A DNA stretch of 64,000 nt. It comes from Rhodoglobus vestalii (GTDB lineage Bacteria > Actinomycetota > Actinomycetes > Actinomycetales > Microbacteriaceae). Shown piece by piece: positions 35,235 through 43,309 of the stretch. The stretch covers positions 2,108,001 to 2,172,000 of the forward strand of contig NZ_VFRA01000001.1 in assembly GCF_006788895.1 (NCBI RefSeq). Direction: 5' to 3'. The first letter of the stretch is position 1. Each line of letters begins with the position of its first letter. Below the pieces are notes generated by a model. It saw only the letters and a list, made by a program, of their open reading frames with translations, was not told the DNA's origin and did not search any database. A program made the position numbers and the translations under genes.

Positions 35235-35888
35235 TTAGTCGTCGGTTGGCACCCAGTCACCGGTCGCCAAATACTGCACCTTTTTGGCAATGGAGACCGC
35301 GTGGTCGGCGAAACGCTCGTGGTAGCGCGACGCCAGAGTGGCATCCACGGTGTTCACCGCGGCACCCTTCCACGTCTCGCCAAGCACCTTGTCGAACACG
35401 CTTAGGTGCAGTGCATCGATCTTGTCGTCATCATTGCGAATCTCTTCGGCAATGCGCACGTCTTCATGCTTGAGTAGTTCGACGAGTTTCTTGGCAACGG
35501 CCACGTCGAGAGCACCAAGCTCAGCGAAGGTGCCGCGCAATGATTTGGGTACCACTTTGTCGGGGAACCGGTAGCGGGCGAGCTGAGCGATGTGCTCGGC
35601 CATGTCGCCCATGCGCTCGAGCGAGGCGCTGATGCGCAGAGCGCTCACCACAATTCGCAGGTCTCGAGCCACCGGCTGCTGACGGGCGAGAATGTTAATT
35701 GCAAGCTCATCGAGTTCGGCCGCCGCGACATCAATCTCATCGTCGTCGGCGATCACCATTTCGGCGAGCGACACGTCTGACTCATTAAATGCTTGTGTTG
35801 CGTTCTCAATTGAGACCGCCACAAGGCTGGCAATTTCTACGAGGCGGTCTTGCACCTCGCGTAGTTCCTGTTGAAATACTTCGCGCAC
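35235..35888 (-). CDS. phoU: Phosphate-signalling regulator PhoU
   Basis: A 217-residue helical PhoU protein with two repeats of the metal-binding pattern (VIADDDEIDVAAAELDELAI and EEIRNDDDKIDALHLSVFDK). It links Pst transport to the sensor kinase. GTG 35888 has AAGGGA ten bases upstream. It is divergent from senX3-regX3. Confidence 0.92.
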   Translation of the reverse strand: MREVFQQELREVQDRLVEIASLVAVSIENATQAFNESDVSLAEMVIADDDEIDVAAAELDELAINILARQQPVARDLRIVVSALRISASLERMGDMAEHIAQLARYRFPDKVVPKSLRGTFAELGALDVAVAKKLVELLKHEDVRIAEEIRNDDDKIDALHLSVFDKVLGETWKGAAVNTVDATLASRYHERFADHAVSIAKKVQYLATGDWVPTDD

Positions 35889-35955
35889 GCTATTTACGTC
35901 CCTTCGATACGGGCATGACGAAGCCCGCACGGCTGAGGCCATCCTGCCCGCGTTA

Positions 35956-35973
35956 GGTTAACAGCAGGTGTTG
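35956..35973. promoter_or_regulatory. PHO-box-like repeat between phoU and senX3
   Basis: GGTTAAC (35956-35962) and GGTGTTG (35967-35973) are spaced exactly 11 bases, a degenerate form of the repeat upstream of pstS. A RegX3 site here would give autoregulation. Confidence 0.4.
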
Positions 35974-36042
35974 GCGGCCTGAACTTTATCTGAAGTGAGC
36001 ACTCGTCGCGAACTCGCGGCAAGCGAACGCTTCAGATGTAAC

Positions 36043-36048
36043 TAATCT
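36043..36048 (+). promoter_or_regulatory. -10 box TAATCT near the senX3 start
   Basis: TAATCT followed by seven bases and ATG 36056; another leaderless-type promoter. Confidence 0.4.
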
Positions 36049-36055
36049 AGTCGCT

Positions 36056-37210
36056 ATGGACTCTGCGTGGCTCGTACCAGCCGCCCTCGCCTTTGGCATA
36101 ATTCTCGGTGGTGGTATGTCCCTCATCATTTATGCGGCGGCGCGGCGCGGTCAGCGCGCGGCACACGTGGTGTCCTCAGCAGTCCCGGATGGCGTCGATC
36201 AGGTCATTGATGCGCTGGAATCCGCGGGAATTGTGCTCGATCCTTCGAACAACATCATGAAGGCATCGCATGCCGCGCTCACGTATGGACTGGTGTGGAA
36301 CCACGCGCTCGTTCATCCGGAACTCGTCGAGTTTGTTGACCAAGTGCGTCGCACTGGAGAGCCGATCGCGCAAGAAGTACATCTGTCGCGTGGGCCATTT
36401 GGCGATGCCAATATTTATCTTTTCGTTCGTGTCGCGCGCCTTGGCTCACGATATGTGCTGTTGCTGGCAGAAGATCGCACCGAGTCATATCGGCTCGAGA
36501 GTGTGCGGCGAGACTTCGTCGCGAACATCAGTCATGAACTCAAAACACCCATTGGTGCTGTGGGATTGCTCGCCGAAGCGCTCGTGAGTGCCTCTGACGA
36601 GCCCGAGCAGGTCACTCGTTTCGCTAAGCGGCTCACCAAGGAGTCCCAACGGCTCGCCCGCATCACCCAGGAGATCATTGAACTCTCGCGGCTGCAGTCA
36701 GCTGACGGGCTCGCCCAGGCCGAACTTGTAGACGTTGACCACGTCGTCTCGGTTGCGATCGACCAGAATCGCGTGGCGGCCGATCTCAGCAGGGTCACTC
36801 TCGTGAGTGGGGGAGTCAGCAACGTCGAGGTCTTTGGTGACGAGACACTGCTTGTCTTGGCGGTTGATAACCTGATCTCTAACGCCGTGCAGTATTCACC
36901 CGAGAACACTCGGATCGGTATTGGAGTTCGGCAACGAGCGGGCGCCGTCGAGATTTCAGTTACCGATCAAGGGGTGGGTATTCCCGAAGATGAAGTCGAT
37001 CGGGTGTTTGAACGCTTCTACCGCAGTGACCCCGCGCGCAGCAGACACACCGGCGGTAGCGGACTAGGTCTCAGCATCGCCAAGCACGTCGTGCAGAACC
37101 ACGGAGGAGACATCCGTGTGTGGTCGCAACTCGGCCACGGCTCGACCTTCACGATCCGATTGCCCGAAATCGACCATGCTGTAGCTCAGCCAACCGGAGA
37201 TAAGAAATGA
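36056..37210 (+). CDS. senX3: Phosphate sensor histidine kinase SenX3
   Basis: A 384-residue kinase: one N-terminal membrane segment (WLVPAALAFGIILGGGMSLI), a PAS-like domain, the H-box NISHELKTPIG with the phospho-accepting His, and ATPase boxes N (DNLISNAVQYS), G1 (DQGVGIP) and G2 (GGSGLGLSIAK). It works with RegX3 on phosphate limitation through PstSCAB and PhoU. It overlaps regX3 by four bases. Confidence 0.94.
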   Translation: MDSAWLVPAALAFGIILGGGMSLIIYAAARRGQRAAHVVSSAVPDGVDQVIDALESAGIVLDPSNNIMKASHAALTYGLVWNHALVHPELVEFVDQVRRTGEPIAQEVHLSRGPFGDANIYLFVRVARLGSRYVLLLAEDRTESYRLESVRRDFVANISHELKTPIGAVGLLAEALVSASDEPEQVTRFAKRLTKESQRLARITQEIIELSRLQSADGLAQAELVDVDHVVSVAIDQNRVAADLSRVTLVSGGVSNVEVFGDETLLVLAVDNLISNAVQYSPENTRIGIGVRQRAGAVEISVTDQGVGIPEDEVDRVFERFYRSDPARSRHTGGSGLGLSIAKHVVQNHGGDIRVWSQLGHGSTFTIRLPEIDHAVAQPTGDKK

Positions 37211-37887
37211 CCCGCATTCTGATTGTCGAAGATGAATCATCGCTGAGCGAGCCCCTCGCGTACCTGTTGGAGCGTGAAGGTTACGAGACGACCATTGCCG
37301 AAGATGGTCTCGCCGGTCTCGCCGAGTTTGACCGCAACGGTGCCGATCTTCTGTTGCTCGACCTCATGTTGCCCGGCCTCCCTGGCACCGAAGTGTGCCG
37401 CGAGATTCGCACGCGCTCTAGCGTGCCCATCATCATGCTCACGGCAAAAGATAGCGAAGTAGATATTGTGGTCGGTCTTGAGCTGGGTGCGGACGACTAT
37501 GTGACCAAGCCGTATTCCACTCGTGAACTGTTGGCACGAATCCGCTCGGTGCTTCGTCGGCGAATCGAGGACGTTGACGTTGGGGATTCTGTGCTGGAGG
37601 CCAGCGGCGTGCGAATGGATGTCGAACGACACACGGTCACGGTCGACGGCGACACGGTGGCGATGCCACTCAAGGAGTTCGAACTACTTGAACTGCTGCT
37701 GCGCAATTGTGGGCGCGTGCTGACCCGCGGGCAGCTCATCGACCGGGTCTGGGGCGCTGACTACTTCGGAGACACCAAAACGCTCGATGTTCATATCAAA
37801 CGTATTCGGTCAAAGATTGAAAAGGTACCATCGCAGCCGGCCATGCTGGTGACCGTGCGTGGCCTCGGCTACCGCTTCGAGGACTAG
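37207..37887 (+). CDS. regX3: Response regulator RegX3
   Basis: A 226-residue OmpR/PhoB-type regulator with acidic pocket VEDES, phospho-Asp in LLLLDLMLPGLPG, Lys in YVTKPYS, and a winged-helix DNA-binding domain (LKEFELLELLLRNCGRVLTR). It recognises GTTTACC-type repeats such as those upstream of pstS. Confidence 0.95.
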   Translation: MTRILIVEDESSLSEPLAYLLEREGYETTIAEDGLAGLAEFDRNGADLLLLDLMLPGLPGTEVCREIRTRSSVPIIMLTAKDSEVDIVVGLELGADDYVTKPYSTRELLARIRSVLRRRIEDVDVGDSVLEASGVRMDVERHTVTVDGDTVAMPLKEFELLELLLRNCGRVLTRGQLIDRVWGADYFGDTKTLDVHIKRIRSKIEKVPSQPAMLVTVRGLGYRFED

Positions 37888-37917
37888 CCCCGCGCGTGCG
37901 CTGCTGGTGGGGGTTAC

Positions 37918-38427
37918 TTACTCGTCGAGTGCGCTGGCGGGAGCAAGATCGGCATAGATCTCGTCGTCGCCTGAAATGACCGGAATGAGCAGTTCTTTAC
38001 CGCTCTCGTTGCCGTACTGAAAGTAGATGGGGAACAGCTGGCCCGCAACAAGGCCTGCATCGCTAATGACAATTTTCTCGCCGTCGACTTCGGTGCCGAA
38101 GCTCTTAATCTCGTCTGCCGAGAGTGGCTCGGAGATGTCCACTCGTTCGCCATCTGCGGATTCGTACTGCAGGCGAAGGCTGCCGCTCGACGTGCTGGTG
38201 TTGAGGATGGTGATCATTAGGCTCACGGCGCTGTTGTCGTCATTACTGATCGCGAGAGCGTTGCGAATCTTAAGCTCGCCGACCGATGTGCTGATTCCGT
38301 CGCTCGGATCATACTGATTGAGCGTCGCCGTTGGCGTGATGAAGGAACAGCCTGCGGTGCCCACAATGAGAGCGCCGGCGAGGAGGGCGGATGCTGCGGC
38401 GCGTGCTGCGCGAGTGAGTACTGTCAC
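37918..38427 (-). CDS. LpqE-like lipoprotein
   Basis: A 169-residue lipoprotein: GTG start, signal ending VGTAGC, then a beta-rich domain (ALAISNDDNSAVSLMITILN) of the LpqE/copper-chaperone-like type. The position beside carD matches mycobacterial lpqE. A role in surface metal handling is suggested by the family fold, but the His/Met ligands of PCuAC are not evident. Confidence 0.8.
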   Translation of the reverse strand: MTVLTRAARAAASALLAGALIVGTAGCSFITPTATLNQYDPSDGISTSVGELKIRNALAISNDDNSAVSLMITILNTSTSSGSLRLQYESADGERVDISEPLSADEIKSFGTEVDGEKIVISDAGLVAGQLFPIYFQYGNESGKELLIPVISGDDEIYADLAPASALDE

Positions 38428-38433
38428 AAATCC

Positions 38434-38439
38434 ATACTA
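38434..38439 (-). promoter_or_regulatory. -10 box TAGTAT of a leaderless lpqE promoter
   Basis: On the minus strand TAGTAT, six bases (GGATTT), then GTG 38427. Confidence 0.45.
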
Positions 38440-38495
38440 TCGATAGCCGCGCTGAAGGGATTAGTTAGGCCACCCTTACCATGTTCCAACTGTGA

Positions 38496-38501
38496 TAAAC
38501 T
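38496..38501 (+). promoter_or_regulatory. Putative -10 box TAAACT of carD
   Basis: TAAACT about 25 bases before ATG 38529; unlike its neighbours, carD has a leader with a GAGAGGA ribosome site. Confidence 0.4.
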
Positions 38502-38528
38502 GGGCTTTCTTCGAGAGGACCACTATCC

Positions 38529-39011
38529 ATGTTGTTTGAGGTCGGCGAGACAGTCGTTTATCCCCATCACGGTGCTGCAACGATCACCGAGGTGAAGAAG
38601 CGCACCATTAAGGGCGAAGAGAAAGTTTATCTCAAGCTCAACGTCACCCAGGGCGATCTGACGATCGAAGTACCCGCAGATAACGTCGATCTCGTCGGCG
38701 TGCGCGACGTTATTGGTCGCGAGGGTCTTGACCAGGTTTTCGAGGTGCTGCGCGCACCCTTTACCGAAGAGCCCACTAACTGGTCGCGTCGTTACAAGGC
38801 CAACCTTGAGAAGCTGGCATCGGGTGATGTGATTAAGGTGTCCGAGGTGGTTCGTGACCTGTGGCGTCGAGACCAAGACCGCGGGCTCTCTGCTGGAGAA
38901 AAGCGGATGCTGGCTAAGGCCCGTCAGATTTTGATTTCGGAGCTTGCTCTGGCTGAGAAAACGGACGAAGAGAAGGCTTCTCTCGTGCTCGATGAGGTTC
39001 TCGCCTCCTAA
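38529..39011 (+). CDS. carD: RNA-polymerase-binding transcription factor CarD
   Basis: A 160-residue CarD: N-terminal RNA-polymerase-beta-interacting Tudor-like domain ([17 protein letters not shown]) and a helical C-terminal DNA-binding domain with the conserved [17 protein letters not shown], whose tryptophan wedges the promoter bubble. It stabilises open complexes, especially on rRNA promoters. Confidence 0.96.
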   Translation: MLFEVGETVVYPHHGAATITEVKKRTIKGEEKVYLKLNVTQGDLTIEVPADNVDLVGVRDVIGREGLDQVFEVLRAPFTEEPTNWSRRYKANLEKLASGDVIKVSEVVRDLWRRDQDRGLSAGEKRMLAKARQILISELALAEKTDEEKASLVLDEVLAS

Positions 39012-39120
39012 ACCCGTTTTGCTCGCTGTTTTGTCTGGTAAGCAGCGGTAGGGTGATTCGCTACATCTTTTTGGTGGAGGAGTATTTCCTCGCCCATCGA
39101 TTTGGAGATACCCGCCCCAT

Positions 39121-40326
39121 ATGAGCTCACAGACAGATCCCCGTGTCGCCGTTATTGTCCTCGGCGCCGGAAACGGAACCCGCCTCGGCCGCAACGAACC
39201 CAAAGCTTTTGTGCATCTTGCCGGGCGCCCGACTCTCAGTCGTGCGCTCGAGTCGGTATTCGGCATGGCCGAACCCGCCCAAGTGATCATCGCGGTGCCG
39301 CAGTCGTTCGTTCCCATTGCCCGGCAGCTGGCGCTGGCGGTTCCCGGTGGTCGGGATCAGGAGCCGACGATTATCGTCGGTGGCTCCACCCGCCAGAAGT
39401 CGGTTGCGGCCGCTCTCAAATTTCTTGAGCCCACCGTCGAGGTCGTCCTCGTGCACGATGCGGCACGGCCGCTCACACCGAGCGTCGTTTTCGATTCAGT
39501 GGCTGCCGAAGTGCGCAGTACCAACTCAGGCGTAGTGCCGGGACTGCCAGTGGCAGACACCATCAAACGCACCGATGATGCCGGCAGAGTTGTCGAAACT
39601 GTTGACCGTTCGGTGCTGATGGCCGTGCAAACTCCGCAGGGGTTTCCCCGAGAGCACTTGGTCGTCGCACACGAAGCCGCGAACGCAGAGTTTACCGACG
39701 ACTCCGCTCTGGTGGCGGCCGCGGGTTATCCGGTGTCAATCATTGCCGGAGATCATCTCGCGTTCAAGATCACCACGGCGTGGGAGCTGCGCCGCGCAGA
39801 ACACTTGTTTACCGAGTCTGCTGCTTCTGGCATCCGGGTGGGCACTGGCACAGATGTGCACGCCTATGACGACACGAAGCAACTCTGGTTGGCCGGATTG
39901 CACTGGCCAGATGAGATTGGACTTCGAGGTCACAGCGATGGCGACGTTGTTGCCCACGCGATTTGTGATGCGATGCTTTCGGCCGCGAAGCTTGGTGACC
40001 TTGGCAGTGTCTTCGGAACGAATGATCCCAGGTTTAAAGACGCGCATGGCGATGTCTTTCTCAATGAGACCCTCTACCTGATTCGAGACGCTGGGTTTGA
40101 GGTCGGCAATGTCTCCGTGCAACTCATCGGCAACCACCCGATGGTCTCGCGTCGACGCGTTGAGGCAGAGGAGCTTCTCAGCGGAATTCTGGGTGCTTCG
40201 GTGAGCATTGCGGGCACGACTTCTGACGCTCTAGGTTTCACCGGCCGCGGCGAAGGAATGGCAGCAATTGCTACCGCCCTTGTTCACGCCCGCACCCCTG
40301 CAGAAGCCTCACACCGCAAAGACTAG
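39121..40326 (+). CDS. ispDF: Bifunctional IspD-IspF (MEP pathway)
   Basis: A 401-residue fusion. Residues ~8-235 are IspD (MEP cytidylyltransferase): LGAGNGTRLGRNEPKAFVHL and VLVHDAARPLT. Residues ~240-395 are IspF (MECDP synthase): VGTGTDVHAYDD and LRGHSDGDVVAHAICDAML, with the metal His/Asp pair DVH. It performs the third and fifth steps of non-mevalonate isoprenoid synthesis; IspE would act between and is not in the window. The IspD glycine-rich loop has a normal length. Confidence 0.95.
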   Translation: MSSQTDPRVAVIVLGAGNGTRLGRNEPKAFVHLAGRPTLSRALESVFGMAEPAQVIIAVPQSFVPIARQLALAVPGGRDQEPTIIVGGSTRQKSVAAALKFLEPTVEVVLVHDAARPLTPSVVFDSVAAEVRSTNSGVVPGLPVADTIKRTDDAGRVVETVDRSVLMAVQTPQGFPREHLVVAHEAANAEFTDDSALVAAAGYPVSIIAGDHLAFKITTAWELRRAEHLFTESAASGIRVGTGTDVHAYDDTKQLWLAGLHWPDEIGLRGHSDGDVVAHAICDAMLSAAKLGDLGSVFGTNDPRFKDAHGDVFLNETLYLIRDAGFEVGNVSVQLIGNHPMVSRRRVEAEELLSGILGASVSIAGTTSDALGFTGRGEGMAAIATALVHARTPAEASHRKD

Positions 40327-40481
40327 CCCCGCATGCGAGCGATACTGCGCTCTCCCACCCGCTGATAGCGACGCCCCTTTTCGAGCATCGCGCGAGCCCT
40401 GAGCAATAAACATTTTTGGTGATTCTTTGGATTTTTCCCTCTCGACTGCTATACCTGTTATTACACCACTGTGAGCCCAAT

Positions 40482-40499
40482 GCTCACAAATGTGCAAAT
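40482..40499 (+). promoter_or_regulatory. Putative operator A (GTGCAAAT type)
   Basis: GCTCACAAATGTGCAAAT, aligned base for base with site B (43269-43286) at 13 of 18 positions. It lies 92 bases upstream of the glucitol-PTS operon. The gap 40327-40591 contains no gene. Confidence 0.5.
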
Positions 40500-40591
40500 G
40501 TAGTTATAGGGTCGATGGAGACACATCTCTCGTCACAGCCATCGGCCCTACAGGCGCCGACAACGAAGTTGCGGCTGGAGAAAGGTGTGAG

Positions 40592-41299
40592 ATGCAATCT
40601 GTTCTAGACGCAATAATTTGGGCGGCTGATGAGCCGCCCGTGCCGGCCAGTGATAATCCGATCATTCAAGCCCTCACGTGGGGTGCGACGAACTTTATCG
40701 GTCTGTTCAACGCTTCGGGAGAAGCACTAGTCGGGCTGGTGACGGGTATTCTCCCGACACTGATCGTGCTGCTGACGTTCATGTATGCGCTCATCACCTG
40801 GATTGGTGAAGACCGCATGACTCGCGCTGTGCAGTGGTCCGCTCGCTGGGCGATCACCCGCTACACGATCATGCCGATCATCGCGGTCATCGTACTGACG
40901 AACCCGATGGCGTACTCCTTTGGTGTCTTCCTACCCGAGCGGCAGAAGCCAGCGTTTTACGACTCGGCTGTGTCATTCGTGCACCCGGTCACCGCATTCT
41001 TCCCGCACGCGAACGCGGGAGAGATCTTCGTCTGGGCGGGAGTCTCCGCCGGAGTGCTTGCCTATGCTCCCGAGAAGTACCCGCTGCTAGCCCTGCTGTA
41101 CTTCGGCACCGGCATCATCGTGATCTTCATTCGCGGAATCGTGACGGAGTGGATCACCAAGCTGCTGATCCGTCGTCAGGGTCTCACCGAGGTATTCGAC
41201 GAATATGACCGTGACTTTGCTCGCGCAACCGAGCGCGTCATGGCATCGAAGGCCGGCAAGCAAACCAGATCCTCAGCTTCTAGTGAAGGGGCGGTGTGA
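40592..41299 (+). CDS. srlA: PTS glucitol/sorbitol-type EIIC
   Basis: A 235-residue membrane permease of the Gut PTS family, with about four to five membrane segments (LPTLIVLLTFMYALITWIGE; GRAWAITRYTIMPIIAVIVL region). The long C-terminal cytosolic tail (RQGLTEVFDEYDRDFARATE) is longer than in E. coli SrlA. ATG 40592 has AAAGGTG upstream; the frame continues back to 40490 but without similarity. First gene of a PTS operon that phosphorylates a polyol as it enters. Confidence 0.9.
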   Translation: MQSVLDAIIWAADEPPVPASDNPIIQALTWGATNFIGLFNASGEALVGLVTGILPTLIVLLTFMYALITWIGEDRMTRAVQWSARWAITRYTIMPIIAVIVLTNPMAYSFGVFLPERQKPAFYDSAVSFVHPVTAFFPHANAGEIFVWAGVSAGVLAYAPEKYPLLALLYFGTGIIVIFIRGIVTEWITKLLIRRQGLTEVFDEYDRDFARATERVMASKAGKQTRSSASSEGAV

Positions 41300-41301
41300 T
41301 C

Positions 41302-42357
41302 ATGAGCGAGAACACCTACAACAACGTATTTGTGAAGCCCGGCAGCGGCGGATGGGGCAGGGGCTTGCTGCTTGAGCCCACCGCAGAGAAGAACGTTATT
41401 CTCTCGGTGACGGGCGGCGGAATCCACCCGGTCGCCGCACGAATTGCAGAATTGACCGGCGCAGAAGCCGTCGATGGATTCACCAACAGCATTCCCGAAG
41501 AGCGCGTTGTCGCTGTCGTGATCAACTGTGGTGGAACCGCCCGCATTGGCGTCTACCCCAAGAAGCGCATGATGACCGTCGATGTCTTCCCCGGGGAGCC
41601 ATCAGGCCCTCTGGCGCAGTACATCACCGACGACGTCTTCGTTTCGGCAGTGGGAACCGGCGATGTTGCGCTTGCTGACGGCGACCCTGCCTACGCAAGT
41701 TATGCAGCTGAAGCGGCATCGGCCTCCAGCGCGGCGATCGGCAATGCCGCCCCCAAGGGAGCCTTCGGCGCGAGCACCGTGCAGCACTTCACGTCAGAGT
41801 CGGTCAGCGGTGGTGGTTTCGTCGGATTCTTCTCGAATATGGCCACCCGATTCGGTTCGGTCGTGGGAAACATCATCAACACTCTGCTGTCGTCCGGTCG
41901 CCAGACCGTTCAGCTTGTGTTGCAGACGATCCTGCCATTCATGGCGTACGTGAGTCTTCTGATCGGTTTCGTGACCTACACGGGGCTCTCGGATCTCATC
42001 GCGCAGGGTGTGACGCCATTGGCCTCAAACCCTGTCGGATTGATCCTGCTGGGAGTCATCACGGGGCTGCCGTTCCTGTCGCCCATCCTCGGCCCGGGAG
42101 CAGCTATCGCTCAGGTCGTCGGTGTACTCATGGGTACACAGATCGCTGCTGGCGCACTGCCGGTGCAGTATGCACTGCCGACGCTATACGCCATCAACGG
42201 TCAGGTTGGCTGTGACTTCGTGCCCGTGGGTCTTGCCTTGGGAGAGGCGAAGCCTGAGACGGTTGCAGTGGGTGTACCCGCTGTGCTCTTCTCTCGCCTG
42301 ATCACATCGCCACTGGCAGTGTTGATCGCGTGGGGCGCAAGCTTCGCACTGGTCTAA
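41302..42357 (+). CDS. srlE: PTS glucitol/sorbitol-type EIIBC
   Basis: A 351-residue protein: an N-terminal EIIB domain whose phosphorylated Cys is in VVINCGGTARIGVYPKK, and a C-terminal membrane domain (LIGFVTYTGLSDLIAQGV; GLPFLSPILGPGAAIAQVVG). It passes phosphate from EIIA to the sugar carried by the permease. ATG 41302 is used; a GTG at 41296 is a possible alternative start that would overlap srlA. Confidence 0.92.
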   Translation: MSENTYNNVFVKPGSGGWGRGLLLEPTAEKNVILSVTGGGIHPVAARIAELTGAEAVDGFTNSIPEERVVAVVINCGGTARIGVYPKKRMMTVDVFPGEPSGPLAQYITDDVFVSAVGTGDVALADGDPAYASYAAEAASASSAAIGNAAPKGAFGASTVQHFTSESVSGGGFVGFFSNMATRFGSVVGNIINTLLSSGRQTVQLVLQTILPFMAYVSLLIGFVTYTGLSDLIAQGVTPLASNPVGLILLGVITGLPFLSPILGPGAAIAQVVGVLMGTQIAAGALPVQYALPTLYAINGQVGCDFVPVGLALGEAKPETVAVGVPAVLFSRLITSPLAVLIAWGASFALV

Positions 42358-42402
42358 CCACCGTTATTCACCGCACATAACCGCAGAGAAAAGCGAGACA
42401 AA

Positions 42403-42777
42403 ATGACTACCTACTACCGCAGCGAGGTCACGTCCATCGGAACGGACGCCACCGAAATGTTTGACGGGGGAGTGGTGATCTTCTTCGGAGAGCCCTGCCC
42501 CGCCGAACTGGCTGAGGTCAGTGTTGTTCACACTGTCGCGCACCACCACCCGCAGCGTGATCCCCAACCGGGAGACTTGCTGCGGGTGGGGGACTCTGAG
42601 GTCATCATTACGGAGGTCGGCGAAATTGCTTCCCATAACCTCCGCACGCTGGGCCACTTCGTGGTGTACAGCGATCCAGAAGATAGTCAAAAGATTCTTC
42701 CCGGCGCCATTCACGCGGCAGGCACCCTAGGCCTCCCCGCGGCTGGCGTCACTATCGAGCTGATCGAAGGTAAATGA
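42403..42777 (+). CDS. srlB: PTS glucitol/sorbitol-type EIIA
   Basis: A 124-residue cytosolic EIIA of the Gut family; conserved FFGEPCPAELAEVSVVHTVA near the N terminus and the active-site His candidate in NLRTLGHFVVYSDPE. It takes phosphate from HPr and gives it to SrlE. It overlaps gutM by four bases. Confidence 0.9.
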   Translation: MTTYYRSEVTSIGTDATEMFDGGVVIFFGEPCPAELAEVSVVHTVAHHHPQRDPQPGDLLRVGDSEVIITEVGEIASHNLRTLGHFVVYSDPEDSQKILPGAIHAAGTLGLPAAGVTIELIEGK

Positions 42778-43181
42778 CAATGGATACCGGCTTTGCACTA
42801 CTGCTGATGGCAGCGCTCGTCTTGAGCGTGCTATTCAGCCTGCTCCAACAGCGCACCTACTCTCGCGCGACCAAACGCCTCGGCACCAGTTTCATTGGGG
42901 CCAAGGACCACTTCTTAGTCTCCGGTCGCGGCAAAGGCTTCCTGCGGGGCGCAATCGTGCTGATGGTTGTTGACTCATCGACTACCAAGATCGTGGCTGC
43001 CGAAGCCATGGTGGGTGGAACTGTACTTGCGTACTTCAAGCCCCGCCCTGAGTTGCTTGGCGATCTTGACACTGCCGTGCTGCGCACGAGCGAGAAGAAG
43101 ATGACTGAAGCGGTCGACTACGCCACCAAGCAGTACTGGGTCACCTACAAGAACAACGCGGCAGCAGCGGCGCGCAAATAG
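42774..43181 (+). CDS. gutM: GutM-type operon activator/membrane protein
   Basis: A 135-residue GutM homologue: an N-terminal hydrophobic segment (FALLLMAALVLSVLFSLL) followed by a soluble domain (GAKDHFLVSGRGKGFLRGAI, MVVDSSTTKIVAAEAMVGG). GutM activates glucitol operons in enterics; its presence shows this is a complete Gut-type unit. ATGA overlap with srlB. Confidence 0.85.
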   Translation: MTMDTGFALLLMAALVLSVLFSLLQQRTYSRATKRLGTSFIGAKDHFLVSGRGKGFLRGAIVLMVVDSSTTKIVAAEAMVGGTVLAYFKPRPELLGDLDTAVLRTSEKKMTEAVDYATKQYWVTYKNNAAAAARK

Positions 43182-43268
43182 CGAACTGAGAGTCCGGGGT
43201 GCGTTCGCACCCGACATTGCATCGGCGTTCCTGGCGAGGCATACTAAATACACATACTTGATCGAGAA

Positions 43269-43286
43269 GTGCACATAAGTGCAAAT
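43269..43286 (+). promoter_or_regulatory. Putative operator B (GTGCACATAAGTGCAAAT)
   Basis: Two GTGCA half-sites in direct orientation ten bases apart, 24 bases before the oxidoreductase start. Shares its right half GTGCAAAT exactly with site A. Confidence 0.5.
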
Positions 43287-43309
43287 CAAAGGTTTCACAA
43301 GGGGTTGTC

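Noticed and set aside
39121..40326. Frame error joining two isoprenoid genes
   Set aside because: Both halves are complete with a short linker and the ispD-ispF fusion is known in other bacteria; one continuous frame is real.
40327..40591. Extended PTS EIIC start at 40490
   Set aside because: The additional 34 residues resemble nothing in the family and cover operator A; ATG 40592 has a proper ribosome site.
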